Below are positions 47,601 through 62,600 of a stretch of 64,000 bases of DNA, piece by piece (positions within the stretch are counted from its first letter, which is position 1; the number at the start of each line of letters is the position of its first letter). Source of the DNA: Cordia subcordata. Its lineage: Eukaryota > Streptophyta > Magnoliopsida > Boraginales > Cordiaceae. The position numbers were made by a program, and so were the translations under genes. The stretch covers positions 28,143,001 to 28,207,000 of the forward strand of contig JAPTOF010000002.1 of assembly GCA_028554755.1 (NCBI GenBank), read 5' to 3'. The notes under the pieces were generated by a model. That model did no database searches, had not been told where the DNA came from, and saw nothing but the letters and a program-made list of their open reading frames with translations.

Positions 47601-50600
47601 TTTACATGTCTTTCTTTCTTTTATTGGACATTTCAGTGTATGCTTGATTGTGAAGGAAGCTTGATTGTAGTTACTTTTGTTTTCCTTATTTAATATTAGG
47701 ATTTACTCACACCCAGATCTAGTTTGGTACCATAGATGTTTCGATGACAATCTTACAGGAGGCAAATTGAGCATCATAAACTAGATAGCCTAATTGTGTG
47801 CATCTTTTGTTTAGTGTTTTTATCCCTTTAGAATATGAATTACAGTGTAATTGTAGTTAAATGCCTCCATGCTTATACATATCTGATATGTTCGTTTTTC
47901 CTTGTCCCTTTAGAAAGAAATGGTCTCTTATATCAGAGAGTTTGTTATGATAATTAGTTTAAAATAAAGGCATTCTTTGTTAATGAACATTTTCTACGAG
48001 CAATCATTCTGATAACTCTGCCTGCTAAAAAATTCCAAATGGTTGGTCAAAAGTTTTTCTTTCTATCTTTGGCCATTCAATGCTTTTTTTAGATTTGATG
48101 CACCTCAGTCTTCAATCGTGTGCACCTTGGACGGTGGAGAAGATTTTATGTATCTCATTCCTTGTGATCCTTCAACTTGATGATTTCATATAGTTTAACT
48201 TGTGTATTCAAAATGATTACCATAATTTCTTTTTACTATTCAGAATGCTATTGCCCCAAAGGGCGAAGTGAATTTAACGCTTGGTGGTATTGATCTCAAC
48301 AGTTCAGGCAGGTTGGCTTGTTTTATTTTAATTTCCTGTTATTTCTACCATCAATTTTATAGTAGTATGGTGTCTAAATTGAATTTATGAGAGGATATCT
48401 CATCATACTTTTCATCTTTATGGTTTCTTGGTGAATTTTCAGCGTGGTTGTCAAAGAAGATAAGAAACTGATAACTGTGCTATTTCCTGATGGTCGCGAT
48501 GGGCGTGATGGTCGCACTTTCACACTCAAGGTGTGAATTCTTTGTAATACCCCTTCTAAAGGAAAGAAGTAGAATTGTATGGTGTCATTCTTCCTAATAC
48601 TTTGCAGGACGTCACTATTTGACTTCAGGCACTGACATTAATCAATGCACATTCTTTGTACTCCCTTACCTCCAAGACGTGTTCTGACCGTTCCCTGTTT
48701 GCTAATTGATTAAGTTTGTATAAAATCTCTACTTAATTAAACCAGAAGTCCGGAATATTGTCTACTGGCATGTGAATTTGGTTATTTACTTTTGAGTATC
48801 CTGAATAGAGTCCCATGTCTAGATTTGATAGTGGAATTTATAGAGCTATAGATGATTTAGGATTTTTCTCTGCTACGCGGAGTCTTCATTCTGCTAGTTT
48901 TAGTGGCAAGAAATCCAACCTGACAGTATGATTTTGTTACAGTAAAAAGAAATGTGTTGGTAAAATCATAGCTTGATAACCTTGTTTAGTGTCACCCTCT
49001 TTGGCTTATGATTTTCACAGGGCAAGGGAAAATTTTGGTAAAATCATGAACAGGCTACTTACACATAGAAAGCTATCTGTGACGGCCACATATTGTTTAT
49101 ACTGTTGTTTTACCATCATCACCACTCTATTATTGTTTGCTGTGTAGCACTATCATTGTCACTGTACTGTTACCTAGGTATCTTGCATTTTAGAGATTGG
49201 CATCTTTGCTGTTTCATATTCTGAGATTTTGGCATTTCAGGCTGAAACGTTGGAGGATTTGTATGAGTGGAAGGGTGCACTCGAGGAAGCTTTGGCAAAT
49301 GCACCAAATGCTGCTGCAGGAGCAGGGCAAAATGGAATACTCAAGAATGACCAGACAAATGCAAGAGAAGTATCTTTAGAGCAATGTAAGCTGCTTATCA
49401 TTGTTGTTGCACGCATTATCTCGGAAAGAGATATATTTATTAAGAACAGTAGTTGCTACGACAGCGTCCTTGCCTTCAAGTTTTATCCTCTTCTGTCTTG
49501 GTGTTGCCTGGAAACTCCACTTCTCTTTTTCATTCTTCAAGGATATAGTTTGCTTCTTCATATATGATGTTCAGAAAGTTGTATCTTAATTTTCATCTTA
49601 GGCCCGGCAGTCACAATGCACAGTATTTTAATTAGTGAAGTTTGATTGTTAAGTGGCTAATTCTGTCTAAACAGGCTTTATTAGATTAACAAGTAATAAC
49701 AAATCCACCATGAGAGTTCAGTTAATAGTCAAATCTTTGTTCTCCATTCTTGTAGTTGAAATTGTCTTTTTGATGGAGTTGGTGGGCTTTCGAAAGGAAG
49801 GAGTTGTCTAAGTAAATGGTTACATGATTTCTGTTTTTGGATTAAACGTTATTGTATAATTAATGTTGATAGCATACACGATTGTATAGATGTTTTACAG
49901 ACATGACGTATATTCCTTGGGTACACCACCTTGCTGCATATTAGCTGTATTCTTTACTTCTCAAAAAAAAAAAAAAAAAAAAGAAGAAGAAGAAGAAGAA
50001 GAAGAAGAAAAAAGATTGTTTTTTAGTAACACTTTATTTACTTTTGCATATGACAGTAGCCCTGGATGTTTTTGATTGCTAACAATGGGGCTAGGTTTTA
50101 TAATCTGGTTAGGGGCTGAACCTCCATCTCTTATATTTACTATGCATCTGATTTCACTTGTTCTATTTTTTTTCCCCTTCTTTTTGGCTTCTATTTACAG
50201 CGAAGGATAGACAACCAGTAAAGTCGTTGGTAATTGGTCGGCCTATTCTGCTTGCTTTGGAAGATATTGATGGAACTCCATCTTTTCTCGAGAAAGCCCT
50301 TAGGTTTATAGAAGAGCATGGTGAGGCTCTCTGTCCACTTTGTTGAAAGATTATGCTGTTTAACGTCTGTATGCTATTCCTATAATTTGCTCATGCCAGC
50401 GGCAACTTCTTCATCCACCATTTGCATGTCTTCCTCATAGATATAAGTTGTATATTCGTGGCCAGATTTCTGTCTAATACTCGCATACTTTACTGATGAT
50501 ATGGGATATTTGTGAAACCACTTTGACCATTTGTAGCTGATAATCGTGTGCAAGGATCAAGAGATGGCTGGAGGTCTCAGAGTATAGGAACTCTCTTATG

Positions 50601-53600
50601 TTCTTCTGCAATATATACAACATGATTATATAGTTTGTGTAGGATATTCTGGTTGCTTATCCACAGAATCTTTATATTTACATACGTGAAAAAATAAGGC
50701 CAAGAGTGCAGGATATAGACAACTCACTATCATCTAGGATAACTATGATGTATTTTACTCTATGGTAGTGGTAACTTCCTAAGCTTATAAGCATGTAAAA
50801 AGTGGATCTATGAGAAGTATTCTCATGAGCCGAAATGATAGTTTATTTTGGATGTCTTGCAGACATAAAGTTTGGTCTCCAAATTCTCTGATAATACAAT
50901 TTGTAAAACTTTAATCAGGTAGGACGGCAGAAAAGTAGCAGATAGCTGTGCCTGTTTGGATGAAATTCAGTGTTTGGCTCTTGAAATTAGAAATTTATAA
51001 AGAAGCAATTTGAGCTCTGCATGTAATTAATTAAATTGATGTTTGTATTTTCCGCATTGTGCTATCAATTGAGAAATATTTGTAAGGTAATTTGCCTCCA
51101 GTTTGATATAATTGTTGTAAAAAGAAATTGTAAGACTTTATCATCTGGGAAAAAAGAAGACTTTGATTTCCTGGTCATTAGCATAGATTCTGCTACCAAG
51201 GAGTCCCCGGTGACATCTCTGCATCTGGTTCCAGGATTGAGTATTTTAATTTTTATTTCTGTGGAGTCTCACATGGAAAATCTTAATTAAGTATAGCGAA
51301 TATATTATGTTTCTTTGTGCTTTTCTTTTCTCATGTGTAAGCTCAGATTACTGATTTTGTACTTTCTTGGAAAGCCAAGTCGTTTCTTCTTCCACAACCA
51401 AATTTGCTATCATTCTGTAGCAATTGACCATTCTCTTATTTAACTTTGACTGGATACTAGCATATTTGTTTGGATCTGATCATCTAGCTGTGCTATTCCA
51501 GGGGTTAAAGTGGAAGGCATCTTGAGGCAAGCTGCATCTGTCGATGACGTTGAATGTCGAATTCGAGAATATGAACAGGGTTTGGTTGCTTAAATTCTTT
51601 CCTTTCAATCAATTTAGGTCATGTGTTATTTATGTTTCTAAGATGCATGTTTTTCCTGTTTGTGGTCAGATTTCAAGATGTCTTGTTTGAATCGTACTTT
51701 TGAATTAAAATGATTTGAAAAATTTGCAAGTGCAGTCTTGTAGGTTTTTCCTCCGAACACCTCAAACAGTAGGTTCATAGGCTGCTGTAATTTTATAAGA
51801 AAAGCTTATAAAAGCACATCAAATGGTAATTCTTATGAATTTGCAATGGCACACTCTGCATTTTAATCTAACTCCAAAGCTTTCTAAAACACAACTTTGG
51901 TTGATGAATTTTGCCTATTCCGCTCTGTAAACTCTTTTATAAATATCATGGAGAATAGACAGTTATCTGAGGCAAGAGATGAAGATATTGAGAGCAAAAT
52001 TATAATCAGTACCTTTTCTTTTCTTTTCCATGATCCCAAAGACTTCTCCATTCATCCTTGAAAAAGTAGTAACCCCATCAAATTTGCATTTACCTGATTA
52101 CTGTTAATCATATTTGGAAATATTTTTTCAATGTTAAAGTAGCTATTTAGCTTGTACATCATGCTTCACAATGCCAAAATTTATTGGTCTTGCCATCAAT
52201 CAGGGAAAACTGAATTTTCTCCAGACGAGGATGCACATGTAATAGCTGACTGTGTCAAGGTATCTCCTTCACTCGCAAGTGATACTAGAATGTTCTCTGG
52301 TGGTTACATTTTTGTGGACTTCCTGAATCAATTTGGTCTCTTGTCTGCCGGTCTTCCAGTATATACTCCGGGAATTACCATCATCTCCAGTTCCTGCATC
52401 TTGCTGCAATGCCCTCCTAGAAGCATGTCGTAAGTTTGCTTTCTTAATGTTTGATTCCGAAGGCTCTATTTCCCTTTCCTTTCAGGCTATAATTGAGAGT
52501 ATGGAGTTGAAGAAAGAAGGAAACAAGCATAACAATGATGAAAGCATTTTTAGTCCTTTGTGTTCTATGTCATATGCTGGAATCACTTTTCTTGCAGACT
52601 TGAGTATGCTGGCATTTTTATCCGCCTAGGGGGTTTGATACTCAAGGCTCATCAAAATGGATGCTTTTTCCTAATTTGTAGCCTCTGTTCAGTAGATTTT
52701 GGGATAATCTGCATCATCTTTGATCGTTCACCATGTTTTTGTGGCTTCGACTCATTTTATTTGCAGTTTCCAGCATGTCCTTCTAATATTATGCTGGAAT
52801 ATTGGTGATGTTTGCACAAAGCAATCAGTTTTCTTGTTGTTCCCAGTGTCTGATTGATGTTACGGAAGCACTCGCCTTCATATATTAAGTGAATTGAATC
52901 CTTTTCTTAAGTTTATACACAAACATGTTTCTGTGTTACTGATGGTTTGCACCTTCCACCAAGGGTCCAAAATGAAAGGAAAAGAAAGTTTAATATCCTT
53001 TTAAGGTAAATCATAGTTGCGTGGCTCCTTAAATGAAAGTTTTTGATATTCAACATGAAGCATAGTTGGTGGTACCCCCTCAGGGTCCTGTGAACAAAAA
53101 TTTTACCTTTCAAAAAGAATATCTGTATGCAGCAATTTTTGTAATATTCAAATATCTTTTAAGGAAGTAAATGTCCTCTAATTGGCTCCAACGCATTAAT
53201 CTGTCAATGATTCATTTCCTTGTTTGGTGGTCAGTATGAAGTTTTATTAGCTGATATGGATTTATTACATTTAGCTGACCTGTCCTGGTAGGATAAAGCT
53301 TGATCTGGATATGGATTTTATCTCATAGATTAAGTTCTTCTAATAGATTCTAGGTTCCGTCTGAATCCTAAAATGTTTACTTTACTGTTAGACATAAGCG
53401 AGGTACAATTATTTACTTGATCCCATCATAAATAGATGTAGTAGATAATAGAACTCACTGTAATTTGAATTTTAAATGTGCTATCCAAGATTCTTCTAAC
53501 TGACTCTAATCCTATTTCCTAAATTAATTTAATGTACAATTTCTCTAGTTTTCATCTCCTTTTTTGTTTTGTATTTTTAAATTTTTGTCAATTCTAATAG

Positions 53601-56600
53601 ATCATTTCTTTCATTTGGCTTCCCCGGCCTATTAACTATGGATCTAAAGTCGGTCTCTTTTGCAGCAGTTAATAGGGGATTTGAAATTTTGGCATCGTAG
53701 CAGAGATATTTGTTGTTAATTTTGTTAAATCTGGTTGCTTGATAGCAACTATCTTCCTAATGTTTGAAGCTTTAATTTTCATGAGTAGGAACTGAGCGTG
53801 TCATGAGACTCTCAGCTATGAGGAATGCCATATATGAGACATTCCCAGAGCCAAATCGTCGCTTGTTACAGAGGTAACATAAATGCAGCATCTTTCAAAT
53901 ATCTTTAATCTGTTCCCCCCCTCTTTTTTTGTGTTATCGTATCAAGATATCATTATCAACCTTATATCATCTAATTTCATGGTGATGTGATTATATAAAT
54001 TCTTGATTTGATATGCATGTGCTTTACTCAACTATTGTGTATTGTTATTCAAGTTGGTGACGGTATACTTTCTGGTTTAGAAGCTGAGTTATTTTTACAA
54101 TTCCTTCTAATGAAGTGCAGTATTTGCTTATTGCATAGATCTCTTGGCCTTTCCATGATCACAACTTTGTATTTATTTGTATTTTGGTTGTTTTTCCACC
54201 ATAAGAAGTGTACACAGTTCAGTTTATTTTCCTTGAAAATTCCTGCATTAGCAATATCTCCACTGGCATGTGTGAATTTGTTGTATTCAATTCCTCCTTA
54301 ATTTACCTGTCACTCTCAAATTGTGTGGTAAGTTTCTTCTTTTTAGTGTTTGCCAATTCTAAGCAATAAAAACAATCGCTTGGTGCAATTATGAGTTATT
54401 ATGTTTGTCTCTTATGATATAACTTTTAGAAAAAATTGTAAAGATGCAAATGAATTATTCCAGAAGTTTCTGAACATCTGCAGATTAATACTTCAGCTAA
54501 TGGTCCAGATTGGTATTTAACAGCATTTACCATAGTGGTAAAGCTGTAAAGGTATCATGAAGGTGCCCTATCACCTAAGGCAGCAATTATAAGTGATAGA
54601 CATCTGAGAGTAAAGAATTTTGGATTAATGGATGCAAGTATACTAGATAATCAGAGGTCTTAGATTTGGCAAAAAATGATGTATTTCTCCCTAATTATCC
54701 TTCACCACACATACATTCTGGATGTTTTAAGTTTCTCAATGAGTTTATGCAGCATTTTACTCTTTAGCGTTCTTAGACGCATAAGAAGTTCAGGAAGTAT
54801 GTTTTTCCCCCGTTCTTCAAGTGATGCTTGCTTCTTCTATGTTTTCTTTGAATTGTTAATGGCATTTTTCAAAATTTTGATCTGAGCTTTAGCATCTCTT
54901 TGTCAGAATTCTCACGATGATGCAAACTGTGGCTGCTAACAAGGCACATAATAGGATGAGCGTTTCAGCTGTGGCAGCTTGTATGGCGCCCCTACTTCTT
55001 CGCCCTCTTCTCGCAGGCGATTGTGAGCTTGAGCATAATTTTGATGTTGGTGGTGATGGTTCTGTTCAACTTCTGCAAGCAGCTGCAGCAGCAAACCATG
55101 CTCAAGCCATCGTCATCACTTTGCTAGAGGAGTATGATAAGTTATTCGGGGTATGTAATCATTGTCAATATAACTTGTTGTCTAGCAAACTTGCTTCTGA
55201 CTTGGAGAGACTTGTTTGGATTTACCATACTATATGAGTATTAAAGTTCCAAGTATGAAAGAGTCCATCGCTGTTTATTCTTTTTCCAGAAGCTCCACTT
55301 GTTTGTTTCTACTTACTCTATACTGATTGAGTCTAGTGCAAGATGACAAGCTTGGACTCAGATCCCCTGGGAATGATGCCCTATTGTGAAAATAATTTTT
55401 CATCATTAATTGTCCATCGTCTATACTATAGAGATTGATGTAATGTGGCTTTGTTGTCGCTTCTTTCCAAATGCTAGTTTGCCTTATATGCATCTTCTGA
55501 GAATGAAAGTACAAATGGAAGAAAGAATAGTAGTGGCAGCTGAAACTGCTTGGTTTTATTTAGTTTTTGGTATGTGGGGAGCTGAGTTGTGTCTTTCTGG
55601 ATGTTGGAGATTGAACTCTCGAGACTGAAGAAGCCAACAAGAAAATTGCCAACTCTAAGTGTTGTTATCCAGAAATCTCTAGATATTAATTCTGGGTATT
55701 GCTGAGGAGATCAACACTTGGAACTCTGCAGAAGAGTGAGGGGCCACTATGGTTCAATTGCTGCGGTTCTTTTGGTAACTTAATTAGAGAATCCAATTTT
55801 AAGCAATATGCTTTTTCCCCATATTATTCATTAGTCTTGGGGTGTGATGTCTGTGCCCATTCCTTGTAGCTGCTCCACTATCCATGTATCCTTGTTGAAA
55901 TTTGACTTAATTGGAGTTACATTGATAAGTACATATGTATCTTCTTCGTGCACATACTTGAGGACACCATGAATAACTAGTAAGCGACCAACTTTTTGCT
56001 AGGTAGGAGTAAGTGTAGTAATTATTATAAGGAGTTTTCCAATCCATGAAACAAAAGCAGAGTGATTTTATATCATTGAATCTCTTCACAAGGTTCCCCA
56101 TTTCCAGAAGCATGGGTCCTGGACTCATGGTACAATTCTGGTTGTCTCAGCTACTTTATCCATTACATGGTTGCTAAATGTTATTGTGGGTATATAGAAC
56201 TGAGATCTAGTGTGTTTGAGACTCCTCTAGATTACTTCAGATGCTGCTTCTCCTTTTCTATATAGGCCCCAAATAATGTGAAAATTTGGTTCAGAATTTG
56301 TTTAACTTGTTGGCTTGAGAACTGGTGGAAGTTTATTTAGCAATGATGGGAGTACAAAATGGATGTAATAAAATGATGGGACTTCTTGACCTTCGGGATT
56401 CCTATGCAGTAAATGTCATAAAAGTTAAAACAACCCTGAGGAATGATATGTGCAAATGTCAATAGAAAATTTTTGCCGTAGAAAATTTTTAGGCACATAT
56501 GTTATGAGTTTTTCATATCCCTTCTTAATCAAATTATTCCTTCCTCTTTTTTATTTTTTTCTTTTTTTTGGTGATTTTGTGCTAAATTACTGAACAAATA

Positions 56601-59600
56601 CGTATGCAGGAAGGGACTGTGACACCCGAACTATATTCTGAATCGGATGAAAGTGGAAGTGAGAGTGAGGAACTTAGTGAAGATGAGGAGTACTCCGAAG
56701 ATGATGGTGAGGATGACGATGTGACAGAGGGGTCTGATGCTTCCGTAGATGATAATTGTGGTCATACATCAACGAGGACTAGCAGTGAAGCTGGTGGAAC
56801 TGAAGATAATGATAAAGTTAGTTCGCTTCCTTTACTTTTGCATCAAGTGCTCTTCCTTTACTTCTGTGTCTTTATGAATGTTGATTTGTCTAAACCCTTC
56901 ATTTAATGGATCATGGGAGATCCATTAGCTTGTTTAAAATTGCTAGAACCACTTCCTTATCCCCCAGCCCGAGGGTTCTAATATATGGTGCAAGCTTTTT
57001 CTTGGATTTCCATTTCTATTGGCTCGTAGCCACCTTTTTGCTTCATTATCATCCTGCACTTTCATATTTGAAACCAACTCTGGTCCCTTTTTAAGCATTC
57101 CAGAATAGTGGACAAATTGTTAGTATCACAAACTTCAAAGGAAAGGGAGATGATAAAACGATAAACAAAGATAATGAAAGTCTCATGGTATTACTGGAAT
57201 TGTTTCACAGATGATGACAGTTAAGCCTCCTTAATGAAGAATTTGATGCTAACCTGGTCTGACTCAAAACTTTCTTTGGCACCTTTCACTTTACTTAGCT
57301 GATTCACATGGTGAATTCTCCTTTGTATTTCCATGACACACTTCTCCTTGAATATAGATTGCAGATGATATTCCTGAATCCCATCCAAAATTGATATCAA
57401 ATCCAACTGACAACAAGGAAGGTAGTGAAAGTAAGAAAAACGAAAGTAATGACAAACCAAAATTACATGCTAAAGATTTTGGTGAGCTAGTAGAAGCTGA
57501 TCCTGCTGAAACGTCCACATCTCAAAAGTCTACAAATGCATCTAATGGAACTGCCCGCAGTATTAAGCAGACTACTGTTTGGGGACGTGCTCCTGTGAGT
57601 GCATCAATAGTTTTGCAATGCATACCATGGGTTTGAATTTGGGAGTGTTTTCCTATTCTCATAATTTGGTGATTTTACATTTTTTGGGGCTTCCTGCAGA
57701 TATTGTATACTCTATCCTTAAAGAGAATCCTGTGCATTTTTCATAACATCTTCATTTTATTTGTTCATGTATTGGCCAGAAACATAGTTTTTTTATACAA
57801 TAACTAAAATCTATTTTATTTTTTGATTTAGGCGAAGAAGAACCTGTCACTGGAATCTATTGATCTTCGATTTGAAGAAGAGTAAGTGATATTCATGACG
57901 AATTGAAGCAAGCCTTTATGCGTGGTTCTATTGGAAATTGGCGACTTTCTTATTTCTTGTCCCACACTTGTTCGTGTTGCTAAATTCTTTCACATGACTT
58001 ATTTGCTTTCTCTGTTTCTCCTTTTTTTTTCTTTCTTTCTTCTTTTTTTTTGCAGTGAAATGTCACCTTGGATGCTTTATGCGTCCATGATTCTTTGATT
58101 ATTGATTAGTTGCTACTGCTCCAAGAATATCTAGTTCACATGGATTAAGAACCAGTGCACAAAAACAATGATGTAGGTCTTTGTAGGACTATCACTCAAC
58201 TATCTTGTTTCCAGATGGAAATTGTTGATGATCCGAACTTCACGAGCTGATCTCTGAGTTGGTCCAGGTTGGAGTAAATTGTCATGGTGTATCCTTTTGC
58301 TTTGAAAAGGTATAAGACTGAGTTTTAAGGAGGTTCCATGGGGAGCTTTTGGAGAGAAAGTTGTATGTGTGGCATATATTTAATGTCCTGTGGTTTATGA
58401 CAAGGATCAACATTAAGACTATGTCTCTTTGCTCTAATTGTAGGTTAGCTCACTAGCTATATTTAGGATGAGGTGGCATGCTGCATGTTGGACGAGTCTA
58501 GAGAATGTTTGAATGTTAAGTTGGATTTATGGAGGGAGACTTTGGAAGTAAAACTCCGAAGAACAGGTCTAAGAAGTGAGCTAGAAATAAGATTGGACAT
58601 GGTACAAAACCGAAGAAAGCGTAAGTTCAGATACTTTGGATTTGTAGTCCAACATAATGAAGAGATCAACGGTAACATTGATCATAGGATCAAGGTTGAA
58701 AGGATTAAGTGGAGAAGTGCATTAGGAGTATCACATACTTGAAAGATACCTCCTAATGAAAATATTAGATAGTCATATGACCAAATTGCTCTATGGTATG
58801 GAGAGCTAGGCGGTTAAGTACCAACATATTTTGAAGATGTCAATGAATAAGATGAGAATAGTAAAATAGTCGTAGGAAAGATAGTGTTAGGAATAATGTG
58901 ATGTGATTCGAGAAAAGTAAGAGGTAGCTGCAATTGAGAAGAATATGAAGGAGAATTGTCTGAGATAGTTTGGACAGGTTATAAGGTGACAAATAGAGAC
59001 ACGTATTAGAAAGTGTGGAAGATGTAGGATGTAAATTGTAAGAAGAGTCTAATTGAGAGACTCAGATGGGATCTCATATACATGAGGCTAAGAGAGGAAA
59101 GTCGTCATAAGATCCACACAGTTGACCCCATTAGTGGGAATAAATGCTTGGTTTGATTTGGTTATATTTTTTCCCCTCTTCACTTGGCAACATTTGCATG
59201 AAATGCATAAGCTTCCTCTGATAAAATATAGTGTGAGAGGGTTGTGTAGGACAAGAAGCATTGCACTGTTATGGTATCAAACTGGAGAAGGTCTTTAATG
59301 GAGTTCTTTATTTTTAGACTTTTTTGGAAATTACAAAATTCAATTGGATGCAGTAGAACTTTTTAAGATAATACCGTCCTTATCTAGTATGCAAAATAAA
59401 ATCTTAACTACATTGTTCAAATTGTATTTCCTGCTATCAATATTTAGAGGGGGCGTGTTTTGAGTCATGGTGGAAGGACATGGATTCGAATTGACAGAAT
59501 GCTAATATCACTTTTCAAGATATGAAAGACCTGAACAGAAAAGATAAAATTTAGAAATACATGCAGATTGGTTTTTCCAGTACTAATGAGTTCTACCAAA

Positions 59601-62600
59601 TATGCTACTAGGTCTTGATTGTGTTGTGAATAAAGGCCTTGATTTTGATCTGCAACTACGAATCCTTCTGTTTTAAAGCTTCTACAAATCTTGTGGTTTT
59701 TTAATATGTAACATTATTAGATGTGCAATATCTGCTGCTTCAGTTTTGTCTGGTTAAAGTTTGGGAAAATATGATTTTATTTTCAAGCATTCTAATCTTA
59801 CTACACTGATTGTTTTTACCTTTTTTGTTTTTAAATAGTTATTTTGAATATCATCCTTAAGTTTATATTTGTCCTTTCAAAGGTTTGGTTTTGTAGTTGA
59901 ACAACTTGCTTGTTGCATTTAGATTGCATATACCCGCACATACTTTCTGCCCATTTCATCTATATGTCTGCATATTTTATCAATTTTGGTTTATTTCAAA
60001 GGTTGGTTAAAAATATTATTGTTCTCCATTTTGTGGTTTTCTAATCTTAGACTTGTTATTAGGGCTGAAATCCAGAGGCTTGAGGCCACAAAACTGGAGT
60101 TGCAAAATAAAATAGCAGAGGAGGTAATATGTTATGAATTTATTCAGTGTGAAAGATTCTGTATTTTGTAATATTTTCTGCGTTAGATTTTTTTTGATGA
60201 GATTCCTCTTTCATACAAGGCTAAAGGGAATGAACAGCTGCAAGAGAGTTTGGAGAGACGAAAGAATGATCTACTTCAGCGTCGGGTAGGTCTTGAAAAA
60301 GAGGTATAGTTGAAGAGCAATTATTCCTTGCGATACCTAAATATCTATCTTCTCTCTCTTGTCTCTCTCTTCCTCCCTCAGATGTCTGTCTTTTGGTTGA
60401 TATAAATGTGTGTAACTGGCTGGTGACCAGCAACTAGTTGAAGTTTCTGAGCAGCATCTAGTTTCTGTCACATACATCTTGATCTTGTCATTATAAATTG
60501 TTCGGTAAATTTGTGCTTATCCTGGCTGATTTTCTTGTAATCTGGTTTTTGAGACTTTTGACGAGTTTTCTTCAGCAGAAATGACTAAAGAGGTAGCTGA
60601 GATTGTGCTAACTAGAAGAAATATAATTTTGGATGATTCAGTAACAACATGCATGCCTAATGTCTGACGCTGACTGCTTTGGGTGAAAATAAGAGTTTGG
60701 TTATAGACCTGCATTCATGAGGTAGTGGAATGGATGGGATTAAGGCCACTTACAGTTAATTAACGACCCAATCTAAAGTTAAATGTTATAGAGGAGTTTA
60801 TATTATCTATTTATTATTTTCAACACCAGTCCTCATCTCCAAGCAAAATTGTTTTTGATTCACTCTCTCACGTGGACATTTTCTGTTTCAGTGGGTGGTA
60901 GTGAGGCTTGAATCTGCAAGCTTTTATTAAAAGGGGCTCTAATAGCATGTTAAGCTACCTTCTCATCTAAAAATTTAGGCTGTTAGAGAGGGATTTGTTT
61001 TGTCAATTTATTGTCTTCAACAATCACGCTGAACTATTTTACCCTTTTAGTTGTAAAATTGGAAATATTATATCAAATACCTTTTTGTTTTGTTAATTGA
61101 CAAAACAAGCATGTATATTTATATGTGATAGTTGGCTCTGGCAGGTGGCAAGGCTACAGGAACAGTTGCAGAAGGAGAGGGAGTTGAGAGCAGTCTTAGA
61201 AGCTGGACTTAAAGTACCTCAAGGGCCAATACCTAGCTCATCCTCTATGGACGAAAAGGTACCATTGTCCTTTTTATCTGGTGAATTGATTTCAATAATG
61301 CAATTTATATGAACTTATAGCTGTGTTGCAGATGAAGGGACAACTTGAGGAAATTGCTCGTGCAGAAGTGGATGTCATCAACTTGAAACAGAAGGCTGAT
61401 GACCTTGGAGCACAGATTAATCAACAACGTGAACAAAACTCTAGGCTCCGACGTGATCAACAACAACTAAGTCCTAATAATCATGGGAAACTGTAAGGAA
61501 CTCTCTTCCTTTTTTGCGATAGTTTTCTGAATCATATGTTTCACTATTTGAATCTTTCTATTTGATTCAATCTAGCATGTGAGTACATGATTTGCACAGA
61601 ATCATAGCGAATCATGGAGAATAATATTATAAATCAGTGTACAATTTAGCAGATTCAGTACAATTTACTTCCATACTACATCCAGGTCATATCACCTTCT
61701 TTTTTTATTTAAAATATTATTTGAACCAGACCATATTAAGGAAAGGTTATGGCGAAGACACGTGAAAATGAAAGTGGTGAAGAATGGTTGTTGTTGTTCA
61801 TAGTTCTTTTCTTGGTGATAATCTTCTTGCAATAGCCTTTTCCTCCGACTATGTTCCAGGTTAATTGAATATATAATTTTAAATCTATTTTTTTAAATGC
61901 CAGTGAATCATTGTGATTCACCATTTGATACGATTCACAGTTCCAAGAAATAATTTTTTGATTCACGTATTGTTCATGATTTGACAACTATGTTTCTGCT
62001 ATTACTTATATGATGTTGATGTAGGCACAGAGGATAAGGCTCTGTTTGACTTTCTTTTGCTTTGTTATCTTTTTACTTTTATTGCAACCATGGACAAAAG
62101 ATGCCTGTCCACCCCCACCCACCTCCCCAACCCCACTGTGAGAAAGAAAATGGGAAAATAAGTCTATAGTTCCTAAGATGGATCAGCTATGAAATTTCAT
62201 GTGCCCTCGCTTCTCAGTATATGCTGATTACTTAATAGCTCTCACAAATAAAATTAACTTTTATGCCTTTGTGATTCTTGCTAATCTATTTTTCTGCACA
62301 TTCTCACTCTTAAAGGAAGGATAAACAAAAGGATGTTGACTCGACAGCTGCTCTCAATATGCCTGACAGGTCGACAAGAAATAAGGTACATGTCTCATGG
62401 TGCGCTTGCTTCATACTAACTAGTATTAGCTTTCCTATTATTTGGATTGAGAGGAGAGTTGGACACGTCAATTAAGAAATCTATTAATTTTACTAAGCAT
62501 TTTTTATGCTTTTATGTGATACAATTTATTGGATTGATTTCAAATGCAATATACATTATGCAGACTTTAGTTAAAGGGTAGAACACTTTTTGTCATCAAA

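Noticed and set aside
57361..57368. ATTGCAG as acceptor for exon 15 of the REN1-like gene
   Set aside because: It shifts the frame; the acceptor AATATAG just upstream gives IADDIPESHPK in phase with exon 14.
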